A stretch of 64,000 bases of DNA from an uncultured Hyphomonas sp. GTDB taxonomy: Bacteria > Pseudomonadota > Alphaproteobacteria > Caulobacterales > Hyphomonadaceae. Both the position numbers and the translations under genes were made by a program. Numbering within the stretch: position 1 is the stretch's first letter; each line of letters begins with the position of its first letter. The DNA is taken from the NCBI RefSeq assembly GCF_963678875.1, contig NZ_OY787457.1, positions 744,001-808,000 on the forward strand, in the 5' to 3' direction. This document shows positions 16,152-25,091 of this stretch, piece after piece. The notes beneath the pieces are model-generated. The model was not told the origin of the DNA, did not search any database, and saw nothing but the letters and a program-made list of their open reading frames with translations.

Positions 16152-17807
16152 TCAGGATGCTTCTGCCGGTGCGCGCGACAGGGTGAAGCCCTTATAGTCA
16201 TTCGCAGCGACATCGTCGCAGACTTCCCGGTAAACACCGACGCCGCCGACATAGGGCATGAACACCCGTGGCTTGCCGGGCACGTTGGCGCCGAGATACC
16301 AGGAATTTGCCTGCAGGTAGAGCGTTTCGGATGCGACCTCATTCACATGGGCCACCCATTCGGCTTCGGCTTCCGGGGTCGCTTCCACCACGGTCAGCTG
16401 CCGGTCGCCCAGATCGTGGATACAGTCTGCAATCCAGTCCACATGCTGTTCGATGGACACGATCATGTTGGACAGCACTGACGGGCTGCCGGGCCCGGTG
16501 ATCATGAACATGTTCGGGAAGCCGGAGACGGAGAGACCCAGATAGGTCAACGGACCGGCGGCCCATTTGTCCTTCAGCTTCAGGCCGTCCCGGCCGCGAA
16601 TATCTATCCGCTCCAGCGAGCCGGTCATGGCATCGAAGCCGATGGCATAGATCAGCACGTCGAACTCAAAGTCGCGCTCGCTGGTGCGCAGGCCGGTTTC
16701 CGTGATGGTTTCGATGGGCGATTTGTTGAGGTCGATCAGGTGGACATTGTCCTGGTTGTAGACCTCGAAATAGCCGGTATCGACAACCAGCCGCTTCGTG
16801 CCGAAGGGGTAGGTCTTCGGAATGAGCAGGTCTGCCGTCTCAGGGTCCTTCACGATTTCCCGTACTTTGCCGGAAACAAAATCCGCCAGGAATTTGTTGG
16901 CCGCCGGATCGACGCCGGTATCGGCATAAGGTGCGCCGACGCAGAAGCCGCCCTTCGCCCAGCGCCGCTCGAATTCGCGAAGGCGATCTTCTTCCGTTTG
17001 TTCTACCGCCAGGTCTTCGGTCGGTTCCAGCGTCACGATGCCGATGCCGGATTCGCGCTGCTGCTGGCGATAGTCTTCACGGTTTGCCAGCCAGTCTTCC
17101 CGCACGGCCGGATCGAGCGGGCCGTTGTGGGCAGGCACGCTGTAGTTCGGGGTGCGCTGGAACACGAAGAGCTCGCCGACCTGCGGCGCGATTGTCGTGA
17201 TTGTCTGGATGCCGGACGAGCCGGTGCCGATGATGCCAACCCGCTTGCCGGAGAGATCGACGTCCTCGGGCCAGGTCGCGGTGCTGAGGGTCAGGCCTTT
17301 GAAGTTTCCTGCGCCCGGAATGTCGGGGGTCTTGGCCGAGGAGAGGCAGCCGGTCGCCATGACACAATAGCGTGACTCGATGGTGTCGCCATGGTCCGTC
17401 ATGATCCGCCATAGTCCGGCCTGGTCATCGTATCGTGCGGACTCGACACGGGTATTGAGGCTGATGTCACGGCGCAGGTCGAACCGGTCGGCGATGTGAT
17501 TGGCATAGTCCAGCAGCTCGCCCTGAGGCGCGTAGCGCTCGGACCACTTCCATTCTTCCTCCAGTTCCCTGGAGAAGGAGAAGGAATATTCCTGGCTCTC
17601 GATATCCACGCGGGCGCCGGGATAACGGTTCCAGAACCAGGTCCCGCCGACGCCGCTGCCGGCCTCGAAGACGTGCGCGTTCAATCCCATTCCGCGCAGC
17701 CTGTGCAGCATGTACATGCCGCCGAACCCGGCTCCGACGATCACGGCATCATATTTCGTTGTTTTGGCAGGTATTTTTCCTGCACCGGCACCTTTGGCTT
17801 CCGGCAT
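16152..17807 (-). CDS. Baeyer-Villiger-type flavin monooxygenase (551 aa)
   Basis: An FAD- and NADPH-dependent monooxygenase. The FAD-binding motif VGAGFGGMYMLHRLR is at about residues 22-36 and the NADPH motif VGIIGTGSSGIQTI near 188. The fingerprint region between them reads FKGLTLSTATWPED: the framework F-x-G...W-P of Baeyer-Villiger enzymes is kept, but the usual histidine is replaced by serine. It probably inserts oxygen beside a ketone or oxidises a related substrate. GGGAGGAAACACA precedes the ATG. It lies upstream of the thiolase-like gene and probably shares its transcript. Confidence 0.85.
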   Translation of the reverse strand: MPEAKGAGAGKIPAKTTKYDAVIVGAGFGGMYMLHRLRGMGLNAHVFEAGSGVGGTWFWNRYPGARVDIESQEYSFSFSRELEEEWKWSERYAPQGELLDYANHIADRFDLRRDISLNTRVESARYDDQAGLWRIMTDHGDTIESRYCVMATGCLSSAKTPDIPGAGNFKGLTLSTATWPEDVDLSGKRVGIIGTGSSGIQTITTIAPQVGELFVFQRTPNYSVPAHNGPLDPAVREDWLANREDYRQQQRESGIGIVTLEPTEDLAVEQTEEDRLREFERRWAKGGFCVGAPYADTGVDPAANKFLADFVSGKVREIVKDPETADLLIPKTYPFGTKRLVVDTGYFEVYNQDNVHLIDLNKSPIETITETGLRTSERDFEFDVLIYAIGFDAMTGSLERIDIRGRDGLKLKDKWAAGPLTYLGLSVSGFPNMFMITGPGSPSVLSNMIVSIEQHVDWIADCIHDLGDRQLTVVEATPEAEAEWVAHVNEVASETLYLQANSWYLGANVPGKPRVFMPYVGGVGVYREVCDDVAANDYKGFTLSRAPAEAS

Positions 17808-17891
17808 TGTGTTTCCTCCCGCTGCTCTAGAGCGAGTTGGAATTTATCACATGATTCAATCTTTGGAGCCTGTCACGCGAGGGCAGCCTGA

Positions 17892-18950
17892 TCAGAGCAG
17901 GTCGTCGCGGCCCGTTTCGCGCAAGGAAGAGACGACCTTGCCGACATCCTGCGTCCGGTCCTTCGACGCCACGAGGATGCGCCCGCCTTCCACGACGACG
18001 CACAGATCCTTCACCCCGACCAGCGCAACCATGTGATCGGGATCCGACAGGACCGTGCAGCCCTCCGCATCAATCGAGACAGGCGGGTTTGTGTTGTCCT
18101 GCTTGCGGATCGCGCCGATCATGCCCCAGGTGCCGATATCGTTCCATTGGCAGTCCAGCGGCGCATAGATTGCGGCCTTGGACGTCTGCTCCATTACGGC
18201 ATAATCGACGGAAGTGGAGCGGACGGCCATGAAGCATTCCGGGTCCAGCAGGATGTTGCCTTCCGGCCTGCTGGCGGCTTCCAGCGCGGCGGAGGCGGCG
18301 TCCAGAATGTCCGGCGCATGGTTTTCCAGCTCGTCGATCATCAGTGAAGCCGGGAACAGGAAGATGCCGGCATTCCAGCTGAATGCGGGATCGGCGATAT
18401 ATTTCATCGCGGTTTCAGCGTTCGGCTTTTCCTTGAATTCGGTCACCGTGTAGAGCGACCCGCCGATGGTTTCACCGCGCTGGATGTAGCCGAAGCCGGT
18501 TTCGGGCCGGTCGGGCTTGATGCCGAAAGTGGTGATGTAGCCGGACTTGGCCATGCGGGCGGCCTCGGTCACGGCGGCGACAAAGACGTCCGGCTGGCCG
18601 ATGAAATGGTCCGACGGCAAGAGCAGGGCGAGCCCGTCCGGATCCTGCTCGGCAATGTGGCGCGCCGCGACGGCTGCAACCGCCGCTGTATTGCGAGCCA
18701 TGGGTTCGAGGATCACGGCCCCGGCTTCCACGCCGATGTCAGCCAGCTGCTCCCGGACGAGGCCAGCATAGCGCTGGTTGGAAATCACGACCGGCGGGGC
18801 AAAGTCTTCGCCCTTCAGACGCAGGACCGTGTCCTGGAACACGGTCTTGTCGGTCACAAGGCGGTGGAACTGCTTTGGGTGTGCCTGCACGGATACCGGC
18901 CAGAGGCGCGTGCCCGCGCCGCCGCACATGATTACGGGATAAATCCGCAT
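17892..18950 (-). CDS. manC: Mannose-1-phosphate guanylyltransferase
   Basis: A 352-residue nucleotidyltransferase making GDP-mannose from mannose 1-phosphate and GTP. The pyrophosphorylase motif MCGGAGTRLWPVS is at residues 8-20, the family segment HPKQFHRLV follows, and FKEKPN occurs near residue 174. It has only the transferase domain; the isomerase domain of bifunctional ManC/AlgA proteins is absent. AAGGAAG lies just upstream of the ATG. It is followed on the same strand by nothing until the BVMO gene, and preceded by cysNC 54 bases upstream. It supplies the surface-polysaccharide genes further on. Confidence 0.93.
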   Translation of the reverse strand: MRIYPVIMCGGAGTRLWPVSVQAHPKQFHRLVTDKTVFQDTVLRLKGEDFAPPVVISNQRYAGLVREQLADIGVEAGAVILEPMARNTAAVAAVAARHIAEQDPDGLALLLPSDHFIGQPDVFVAAVTEAARMAKSGYITTFGIKPDRPETGFGYIQRGETIGGSLYTVTEFKEKPNAETAMKYIADPAFSWNAGIFLFPASLMIDELENHAPDILDAASAALEAASRPEGNILLDPECFMAVRSTSVDYAVMEQTSKAAIYAPLDCQWNDIGTWGMIGAIRKQDNTNPPVSIDAEGCTVLSDPDHMVALVGVKDLCVVVEGGRILVASKDRTQDVGKVVSSLRETGRDDLL

Positions 18951-19004
18951 GATCTTCCTTTCGCCGTCCCCAGCCCTGACCCAATACCGGCCGCCGCCTG
19001 GTGA

Positions 19005-20912
19005 TCAGGCGCCGAGGAAGCCGTTCTCCCGAAGGTAGTCCAGGATTTCCTCGGCAGCGTCATCAGGGCTCCGGTCCACCGTGTCAATCCGCAGCTCCGG
19101 ATTTACAGGCGGTTCGTAAGGGCTCGATATACCGGTGAAATTCTTGATCTCTCCTGAACGCGCCTTCTTGTACAGGCCTTTGACGTCCCGTTGCTCGGCA
19201 ACATCCAGCGGCGTGTCGACATGGATCTCGATGAATTCGCCCTCGGCCATCAGGTTGCGCGCCATCTGACGCTCTGCCCGGAAGGGGGAGATGAAGGAGA
19301 CGAGCGTGATCAGGCCCGCATCGGACATCAGCCTGGCGACGTTCGAAACACGGCGGATGTTTTCCACGCGGTCCACATCGGTGAAGCCGAGGTCGCGGTT
19401 CAGGCCGTGACGGACATTGTCGCCGTCCAGCGTGAAGGTGTGCTTGCCAAGCGCGAAGAGGCGCTTCTGCAGGGCGTTCGCGATTGTCGACTTGCCGGAG
19501 CCTGAAAGGCCCGTGAACCAGAGCACCGCCGGCCGCTGGCCTTTCTGCTCGGCCAGCGCATTGCGGTCGACATCCATGGCCTGCCAGTGGATGTTCGAGG
19601 CGCGGCGCAGGGCAAAGTCGATCAGGCCGAGGCCAACCGTGTCATTGGTCATCCGGTCGATCAGGATAAAGCCGCCGAGGTTGCGGTTGACGTCATAGGG
19701 ATCGAACGTGATCGGCTGGTCGAGCGAGATGGTCGTCACACCGATCTGGTTAAGGTCCAACGTCTTTGCCGGCATGTCCGACAAGGTGTTGACGTCGATG
19801 CCGTATTTCGGGGCGTTCACCGTTGCCGTAACCGTCTTGGCGCCGATCTTCAGCAGGTAGCGGCGGCCGGGCAGGAGCGGCGCCTCATTCATCCAGAGGA
19901 TCCGGACCTGGAACTGGTCGGACACTTCGGTCGGATCATCCGCCGTGACGATGGCATCGCCGCGCGAGGCGTCGATCTCGTCGGCAAGGGTCAGCGTCAC
20001 CGACTGGCCGGCCACGGCTTCCTGCAGGTCGCCGTCTGCGGTCACGATCCGGTCGATCGTGGATTGCTTGCCGGACGGCATGGATTTCACCCGGTCGCCG
20101 GGTTTCACCGTGCCGGAAGCGATCTGGCCGGAGAAGCCGCGGAAATCGAGGTTTGGGCGGTTCACCCATTGGACAGGCATACGGAAGGGCGCGGTGCGCC
20201 GCTTGTCGCCAACCGGAACGTTTTCCAGGTATTCCATGAGGGCCGGGCCGTCATACCAGTCGGTCTCGTCCGAGCGGCTGGTGATGTTCACGCCCGCCAG
20301 CGCTGACATCGGGATCGGCTGGATTTCGAGATCGGTCGCGAGCTCGTCTGCGAAGGCATAGAAGTCGTCGACAATGTCATTGAATATCGTCTCGTCATAA
20401 TCGACGAGGTCCATCTTGTTCACGGCGAGGACGAGGCGGCGGATGCCCAGAAGCGTCGTGATAAAGGCATGGCGGCGGGTCTGTGTGAGGATGCCCTTGC
20501 GGGCATCGATCATCAGGATGGCAACATCTGCCGTCGAGGCGCCGGTTGCCATGTTGCGCGTATACTGTTCGTGCCCCGGCGTGTCGGCGACGATGAACTT
20601 GCGCTTGTCGGTGGCGAAGAAGCGGTAGGCGACATCGATGGTGATGCCCTGTTCGCGCTCGGCGGCGAGGCCATCGACCAGCAGGGCGAAATCAATGTTT
20701 TCCCCTTGCGTGCCGACTTTCTTCGAATCCGCTTCCAGCGAGGCAAGCTGGTCTTCGAAGATCATCTTGGAATCGTACAGCAGCCGTCCGATCAGGGTCG
20801 ACTTGCCGTCATCGACGGAGCCGCAGGTGATGAACCGCAGGAGCGACTTGTTCTCGTGCTTTTCGAGATAAGCGCCGATATCGGTGGCGATGAGGTCGTC
20901 AGTGAGGCGCAT
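19005..20912 (-). CDS. cysNC: Bifunctional ATP sulfurylase GTPase / APS kinase
   Basis: A 635-residue fusion. Residues about 1-430 are the CysN GTPase subunit (CGSVDDGKSTLIGRLLYDS, DTPGHEQYTRNMATGA, NKMDLVDY), which drives formation of adenylyl sulfate with CysD. Residues about 455-635 are APS kinase (FTGLSGSGKSTIANAL, TLDGDNVRHGLNRDLGF), which makes PAPS. The same fusion is called NodQ in rhizobia. The product feeds cysteine synthesis or sulfotransferases. Its start overlaps the cysD stop by one base, so the two subunits are translationally coupled. Confidence 0.96.
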   Translation of the reverse strand: MRLTDDLIATDIGAYLEKHENKSLLRFITCGSVDDGKSTLIGRLLYDSKMIFEDQLASLEADSKKVGTQGENIDFALLVDGLAAEREQGITIDVAYRFFATDKRKFIVADTPGHEQYTRNMATGASTADVAILMIDARKGILTQTRRHAFITTLLGIRRLVLAVNKMDLVDYDETIFNDIVDDFYAFADELATDLEIQPIPMSALAGVNITSRSDETDWYDGPALMEYLENVPVGDKRRTAPFRMPVQWVNRPNLDFRGFSGQIASGTVKPGDRVKSMPSGKQSTIDRIVTADGDLQEAVAGQSVTLTLADEIDASRGDAIVTADDPTEVSDQFQVRILWMNEAPLLPGRRYLLKIGAKTVTATVNAPKYGIDVNTLSDMPAKTLDLNQIGVTTISLDQPITFDPYDVNRNLGGFILIDRMTNDTVGLGLIDFALRRASNIHWQAMDVDRNALAEQKGQRPAVLWFTGLSGSGKSTIANALQKRLFALGKHTFTLDGDNVRHGLNRDLGFTDVDRVENIRRVSNVARLMSDAGLITLVSFISPFRAERQMARNLMAEGEFIEIHVDTPLDVAEQRDVKGLYKKARSGEIKNFTGISSPYEPPVNPELRIDTVDRSPDDAAEEILDYLRENGFLGA

Positions 20913-21853
20913 CAGAAATAGCCCTCTTGTTTTTTCTTTTCCATCGAGGCCGACTGATCGACGTCAATGACGCGACCCTGCCTTTCGGACGTCGTGGTCA
21001 GCAGCATTTCCTGGATGATGTCGTCGAGCGTTGCTGCCGTGCTCTCGACAGCGCCGGTGAGCGGGTAGCAGCCAAGCGTCCGGAAACGGACGGATTTCAT
21101 CACGGCGGTCTTGGCCAGGTCTTCCGGCATCCGGTCGTCATCGACCATGATATCGACGCCGTTCCAGTTCACGACCGGGCGCTCAGCGGCGAAATAGAGC
21201 GGCACGATCTCGATGCCTTCGCGGCGAATGTATTGCCAGATGTCGAGTTCGGTCCAGTTCGAGAGCGGGAAGACCCGGATGCTCTCGCCCGGATGAATAC
21301 GGGTGTTGAAGACGTTCCAGATTTCCGGGCGCTGGCGTTTAGGGTCCCAGCGATGCTCGGCCGAACGGAAGGAGAAGATCCGTTCCTTGGCGCGTGATTT
21401 CTCTTCATCGCGGCGTGCCCCGCCGAAAGCTGCGGAGAATTTGTACTTGTCGAGCGCCTGCTTCAGCGCCTGGGTTTTCATGACATCTGTGTGCACGGCG
21501 GAGCCGTGAGAGAACGGACCGATGCCCTCGCGCACGCCGTCCTCGTTGATGTGGACGATCAGGTCCATGCCCATCTCTGCGGCCTTGCGGTCGCGGAACT
21601 CGATCATTTCGCGGAACTTCCACGTCGTATCCACATGCATCAGCGGGAAGGGCGGGCGTGACGGGTAGAACGCCTTCATGGCCAGATGCAGCATGACAGC
21701 CGAATCCTTGCCGACGGAGTACAGCATCACCGGGTTTTCACATTCGGCAGCGACTTCGCGGATGATGTGGAGGCTTTCGGCTTCCAGCCTGTCGAGGTGG
21801 GTCAGTTGGGGCAAAAGATCGGGCTCCGTAATTCTTGCAGGGGCTTTATGCAA
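20912..21853 (-). CDS. cysD: Sulfate adenylyltransferase subunit 2
   Basis: A PP-loop ATPase-type subunit (up to 313 aa) that adenylates sulfate. The nucleotide-binding loop reads PVMLYSVGKDSAVMLHLA near residues 42-59, and TTWKFREMIEFRD follows. It forms the sulfurylase with CysN, encoded directly downstream. No ATG is available: the longest frame starts with TTG at 21853, and a second TTG at 21814 (giving LPQLTHLDRLEAES) has GGAG nine bases upstream and matches the usual family N-terminus better. The true start may therefore be 21814. Confidence 0.93.
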   Translation of the reverse strand: MHKAPARITEPDLLPQLTHLDRLEAESLHIIREVAAECENPVMLYSVGKDSAVMLHLAMKAFYPSRPPFPLMHVDTTWKFREMIEFRDRKAAEMGMDLIVHINEDGVREGIGPFSHGSAVHTDVMKTQALKQALDKYKFSAAFGGARRDEEKSRAKERIFSFRSAEHRWDPKRQRPEIWNVFNTRIHPGESIRVFPLSNWTELDIWQYIRREGIEIVPLYFAAERPVVNWNGVDIMVDDDRMPEDLAKTAVMKSVRFRTLGCYPLTGAVESTAATLDDIIQEMLLTTTSERQGRVIDVDQSASMEKKKQEGYF

Positions 21854-22125
21854 ATGCCGGGCGAAGTTGGAACTTAATCTAGCATTCAGATGAGCTTATG
21901 GGAGCACCCGCTGCTGCAGCGCAGCGCCGTTCCAGCCGGCCTTCAACTGCGATTTCAATCTGTCAGAGCCGGAAAACCTGTCTGGACGCGTTTCCTGCAT
22001 TGCCCGTGACTGTTGGGCGTTGCTGCAGATCAGGGACAAGTCTTTGTCGCAATTGCTCACAAAGTTTCATTGTTCTGCCGTTTTGGCAGGGTCTAAGTAG
22101 CGCTCAACAGAAAGCGGAGTGGATT

Positions 22126-23952
22126 ATGTGCGGAATTGTTGCGATTTCAGGAAAAGAGCCCGTTGCCGGTCGGCTGATCGATGGGCTGAAGCGCCTGGAA
22201 TATCGCGGCTATGACAGCGCTGGCATTGCCGTGACAGCTGCAGATGGACTCGACCGCCGCCGGGCGCCCGGCAAGATCGTCAATCTCGAATCACTGCTTC
22301 GCGAACACCCGATGAACGCCACGACCGGCATCGCACACACCCGCTGGGCGACGCATGGCAAGCCGAACGAGAGCAATGCCCACCCGCACATGGCGGGCGG
22401 TGTCGCCATCGTCCACAATGGCATCATCGAGAACTTCCGGGAGCTGCGGGACGCGCTTCAGTCCGCTGGCCGAACCTTCGAATCCGAAACCGATTCCGAA
22501 GTCATCGCACAGTTGCTGGACCAGAAAGTCAGCGGCGGGGCAGATCCGGTCGATGCTTTTGAAGCCGTGCTGGCCGAACTCGAAGGTGCGTTTGCTCTGG
22601 CAGTCATCTTTGAAGGGCAGGAAGGCCTGATGATGGGCGCGCGGCGGGGCAGCCCGCTAGTGCTCGGCTATGGCGAGGGTGAGATGTATCTCGGTTCCGA
22701 CGCCATCGCACTGGCCCCCTTCACGCGTGACGTGACCTATCTGGAAGAGGGCGATTGGTGCATCCTCACGCCAGACAGTTTCGACATCCGCAATGCACGC
22801 GGCGAACGTGTGAACCGCAAGCGCGTGACCTCCGCCGTCAATGACGCACTAATCGAGCGCGGTGAGTATGACCACTTCATGCTCAAGGAAATCCACGAGC
22901 AGCCGGAATCGATCGCCCGGTCGATCATGCCCTATGTCGACCAGGTGGCTGGCACGCTGGACATCGGCACCGTGGCGACCGCGTCTTTCACCGCGGCAGA
23001 CCGCGCCGTCGCAATCGCCTGTGGTACCGCTTACTACGCCGCGTTCACCGCAAAATACTGGTTCGAGCAGGCAGCGCGCCTGTCGTTCGAAACGGATATC
23101 GCGTCCGAGTTCCGCTACCGCCAGCCGGTTCTGCCCCAGTCCGGCCCGGCCCTGTTCGTCAGCCAGTCCGGTGAGACCGCCGACACGCTGGCCGCGCTGC
23201 GCTATTGCCGCCAGAACGGCACCACTGCCGTGGCCATCGTCAATGTACCGGAAAGCTCCATCGCGCGCGAAGCCGGCGCGATTGTCCCGACGCATGCAGG
23301 CCCGGAAATCGGCGTCGCCTCGACCAAGGCCTTCACGGCGCAGCTGTCGGTGCTTGCGGTGATGGCGCTCGCTGCTGCGCGGGCGCGGGGCCATTTGCTG
23401 CCGGGTGACGAGGTCAAGGCGGTGAAGAACCTGCTGGCGCTTCCGCGCAAGGTAACTGAAGCGCTGGAATCCCAGGAACAGATCGCCGAGATTGCAAAGA
23501 CGCTGACGCAGGCAACGGATGTGCTCTTTCTCGGTAGGGGGCGGTACTATCCGCTGGCCCTGGAAGGCGCGCTCAAACTGAAGGAAGTGTCGTACATCCA
23601 CGCTGAAGGCTACGCCGCTGGCGAACTGAAGCACGGGCCAATTGCCCTGATCGAGAAAGACCTGCCGGTGGTTGTTGTCGCGCCGAAGGACGAGCTGTTC
23701 GAGAAGACGATTTCGAACGTTGAGGAGATCCGCGCCCGCGGTGCGAGAGTGATCCTGATTTCTGACGATGCAGGCATCGCGCTGGCTGGGAACCGGGCGG
23801 ACCATGTGATCCGCCTGCCGGATGGCGACGACTTCACGCTGCCGATCCTTGCGGCGATCCCGCTGCAATTGCTGGCCTACCACGTTGCCGTCGCAAAAGG
23901 CACCGATGTCGACCAGCCACGTAACCTCGCAAAATCGGTCACGGTCGAATAA
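22126..23952 (+). CDS. glmS: Glutamine-fructose-6-phosphate aminotransferase
   Basis: A 608-residue enzyme making glucosamine 6-phosphate, the entry to peptidoglycan and lipopolysaccharide amino sugars. The start is fixed by MCGIVAISG: Cys2 becomes the N-terminal nucleophile of the glutaminase domain (residues 1-220; HTRWATHGKPNESNAHPH is visible). Two sugar isomerase domains follow (ACGTAYYAAFTAKYWFE; SQSGETADTLAALRYC), and the end reads DVDQPRNLAKSVTVE as in the family. GCGGAG precedes the ATG. It is divergent from cysD with a 270-base gap and is followed by a clear terminator. Confidence 0.97.
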   Translation: MCGIVAISGKEPVAGRLIDGLKRLEYRGYDSAGIAVTAADGLDRRRAPGKIVNLESLLREHPMNATTGIAHTRWATHGKPNESNAHPHMAGGVAIVHNGIIENFRELRDALQSAGRTFESETDSEVIAQLLDQKVSGGADPVDAFEAVLAELEGAFALAVIFEGQEGLMMGARRGSPLVLGYGEGEMYLGSDAIALAPFTRDVTYLEEGDWCILTPDSFDIRNARGERVNRKRVTSAVNDALIERGEYDHFMLKEIHEQPESIARSIMPYVDQVAGTLDIGTVATASFTAADRAVAIACGTAYYAAFTAKYWFEQAARLSFETDIASEFRYRQPVLPQSGPALFVSQSGETADTLAALRYCRQNGTTAVAIVNVPESSIAREAGAIVPTHAGPEIGVASTKAFTAQLSVLAVMALAAARARGHLLPGDEVKAVKNLLALPRKVTEALESQEQIAEIAKTLTQATDVLFLGRGRYYPLALEGALKLKEVSYIHAEGYAAGELKHGPIALIEKDLPVVVVAPKDELFEKTISNVEEIRARGARVILISDDAGIALAGNRADHVIRLPDGDDFTLPILAAIPLQLLAYHVAVAKGTDVDQPRNLAKSVTVE

Positions 23953-23959
23953 AGCGCAG

Positions 23960-23980
23960 GGAAAGCAGGGGCTTTCCTTT
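23960..23980 (+). terminator. Rho-independent terminator after glmS
   Basis: GGAAAGC (23960-23966) and GCTTTCC (23971-23977) form a perfect 7-base stem with loop AGGG, followed by TTTC. It starts eight bases after the glmS stop codon. Confidence 0.7.
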
Positions 23981-24022
23981 CGGCCACTTCGTGTTGTCGT
24001 GGGTAGGCGGCTGCGGCTAGTC

Positions 24023-24041
24023 TGTTCCGAATCCCGGAACA
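24023..24041 (+). promoter_or_regulatory. Hairpin touching the next gene's ribosome-binding site
   Basis: TGTTCCG (24023-24029) and CGGAACA (24035-24041) form a perfect 7-base stem with a 5-base loop. AGAGGAG begins at the last base of the stem and the TTG start is at 24054. It could be an operator or could affect ribosome access to the downstream gene. Confidence 0.45.
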
Positions 24042-24053
24042 GAGGAGCGCCGC

Positions 24054-24980
24054 TTGTCCACAACCGATCTGGAAGAAATCGAAACACGGGTTGTTCAGCT
24101 GATTGCGGCGAAAGGGCCGATGATCGGAAAGGAACTCGCCGAAGAGATGCCCGATGTTCCGGCGCTGGCCCTGTGGCAGGCCTGCTATCGCAGCCGGACG
24201 TTCCAGGTTTCGCACTTCGCCAGCTATTATCTGCGCTACGACATCACGCGCGATGACCAGGTGCGCCTCAGCCCGTCGATCCAGCGCGATTTCCTTTCCT
24301 TCTCGCTGTTCGGCCTGCCCGGGCAAAGGGACCAGATGATCGAGCGGCAGGGGACATTGTCCAATTTGCACCGCGAGATCAGCCGCGAGAAAATCAGCGT
24401 TGCCCAGCTGGTAATGAAGCAATTGTTCGTCAGCCTTGGGCGTGAGGTGCGCAGCCAGCTCTGCGCCTTCATCGCTGGAGATCTTGCTTACTTCCTCGCC
24501 CATAATGAGCCGCGCGAGCATGTGGCGTCGGGGGAAATGGTGAAGGGGTCGGATATCGATATCGTCATCATCCTCAGCGAGTCCCTGCCGGACGAGATCA
24601 AGACCCGCATCGACAATGAGATGATGGCGCTGAAGAGCCTCTACCTGCGACACCCGCAGTACCGGCACGAAATCGACTTTATCTGCAAGCGCAAGTCGAC
24701 CATGGAAAAGCAATTCCAGTATACGGATATTCATGACAAGATCGCGAGCAAGATTGCCTATGAATCCATGTTCCTTGGCGGGTCTCTTACCCTGTACATG
24801 GAAGTTCGTGATGCGATGGTCAGGACCGGGGTCGACCGCCTGATTGAGCAGGACTTCGACCATGCCCTCAAGGACAGGAAGAATGCGATGCACCAATTGC
24901 TGAAAGTGCCCGGTGATTCCATCGACGAGGAGACCCGGTCCCTGTTCCATTTCTCGCAGGAACGCGTGGAGTTTTCGTAA
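24054..24980 (+). CDS. Uncharacterised nucleotidyltransferase-like protein
   Basis: A 308-residue protein I cannot name. Residues 1-60 look like a winged-helix module (VVQLIAAKGPMIGKELAEEM). Around residue 163 it has MVKGSDIDIVIILSE, the Gly-Ser-Asp-x-Asp pattern of the minimal nucleotidyltransferase fold, followed by an Asp in HEIDFICKRKS that could complete the metal triad. The C-terminal third is helical (FDHALKDRKNAMHQLLK). It starts with TTG at 24054, with AGGAG six bases upstream. Such proteins nucleotidylate protein, RNA or small molecules; nothing here identifies the target. It is separated from glmS by a terminator. Confidence 0.6.
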   Translation: MSTTDLEEIETRVVQLIAAKGPMIGKELAEEMPDVPALALWQACYRSRTFQVSHFASYYLRYDITRDDQVRLSPSIQRDFLSFSLFGLPGQRDQMIERQGTLSNLHREISREKISVAQLVMKQLFVSLGREVRSQLCAFIAGDLAYFLAHNEPREHVASGEMVKGSDIDIVIILSESLPDEIKTRIDNEMMALKSLYLRHPQYRHEIDFICKRKSTMEKQFQYTDIHDKIASKIAYESMFLGGSLTLYMEVRDAMVRTGVDRLIEQDFDHALKDRKNAMHQLLKVPGDSIDEETRSLFHFSQERVEFS

Positions 24981-25091
24981 GGTCGAGGCGAACACCTGTT
25001 GGTGTTCCATTCACGATTTTTGGTGCAGGATGAGGCGGCACAGCACTTGTGAAATCCAGGGGACGGTGTCCAAATTCGGAGGTCGAAGGGC

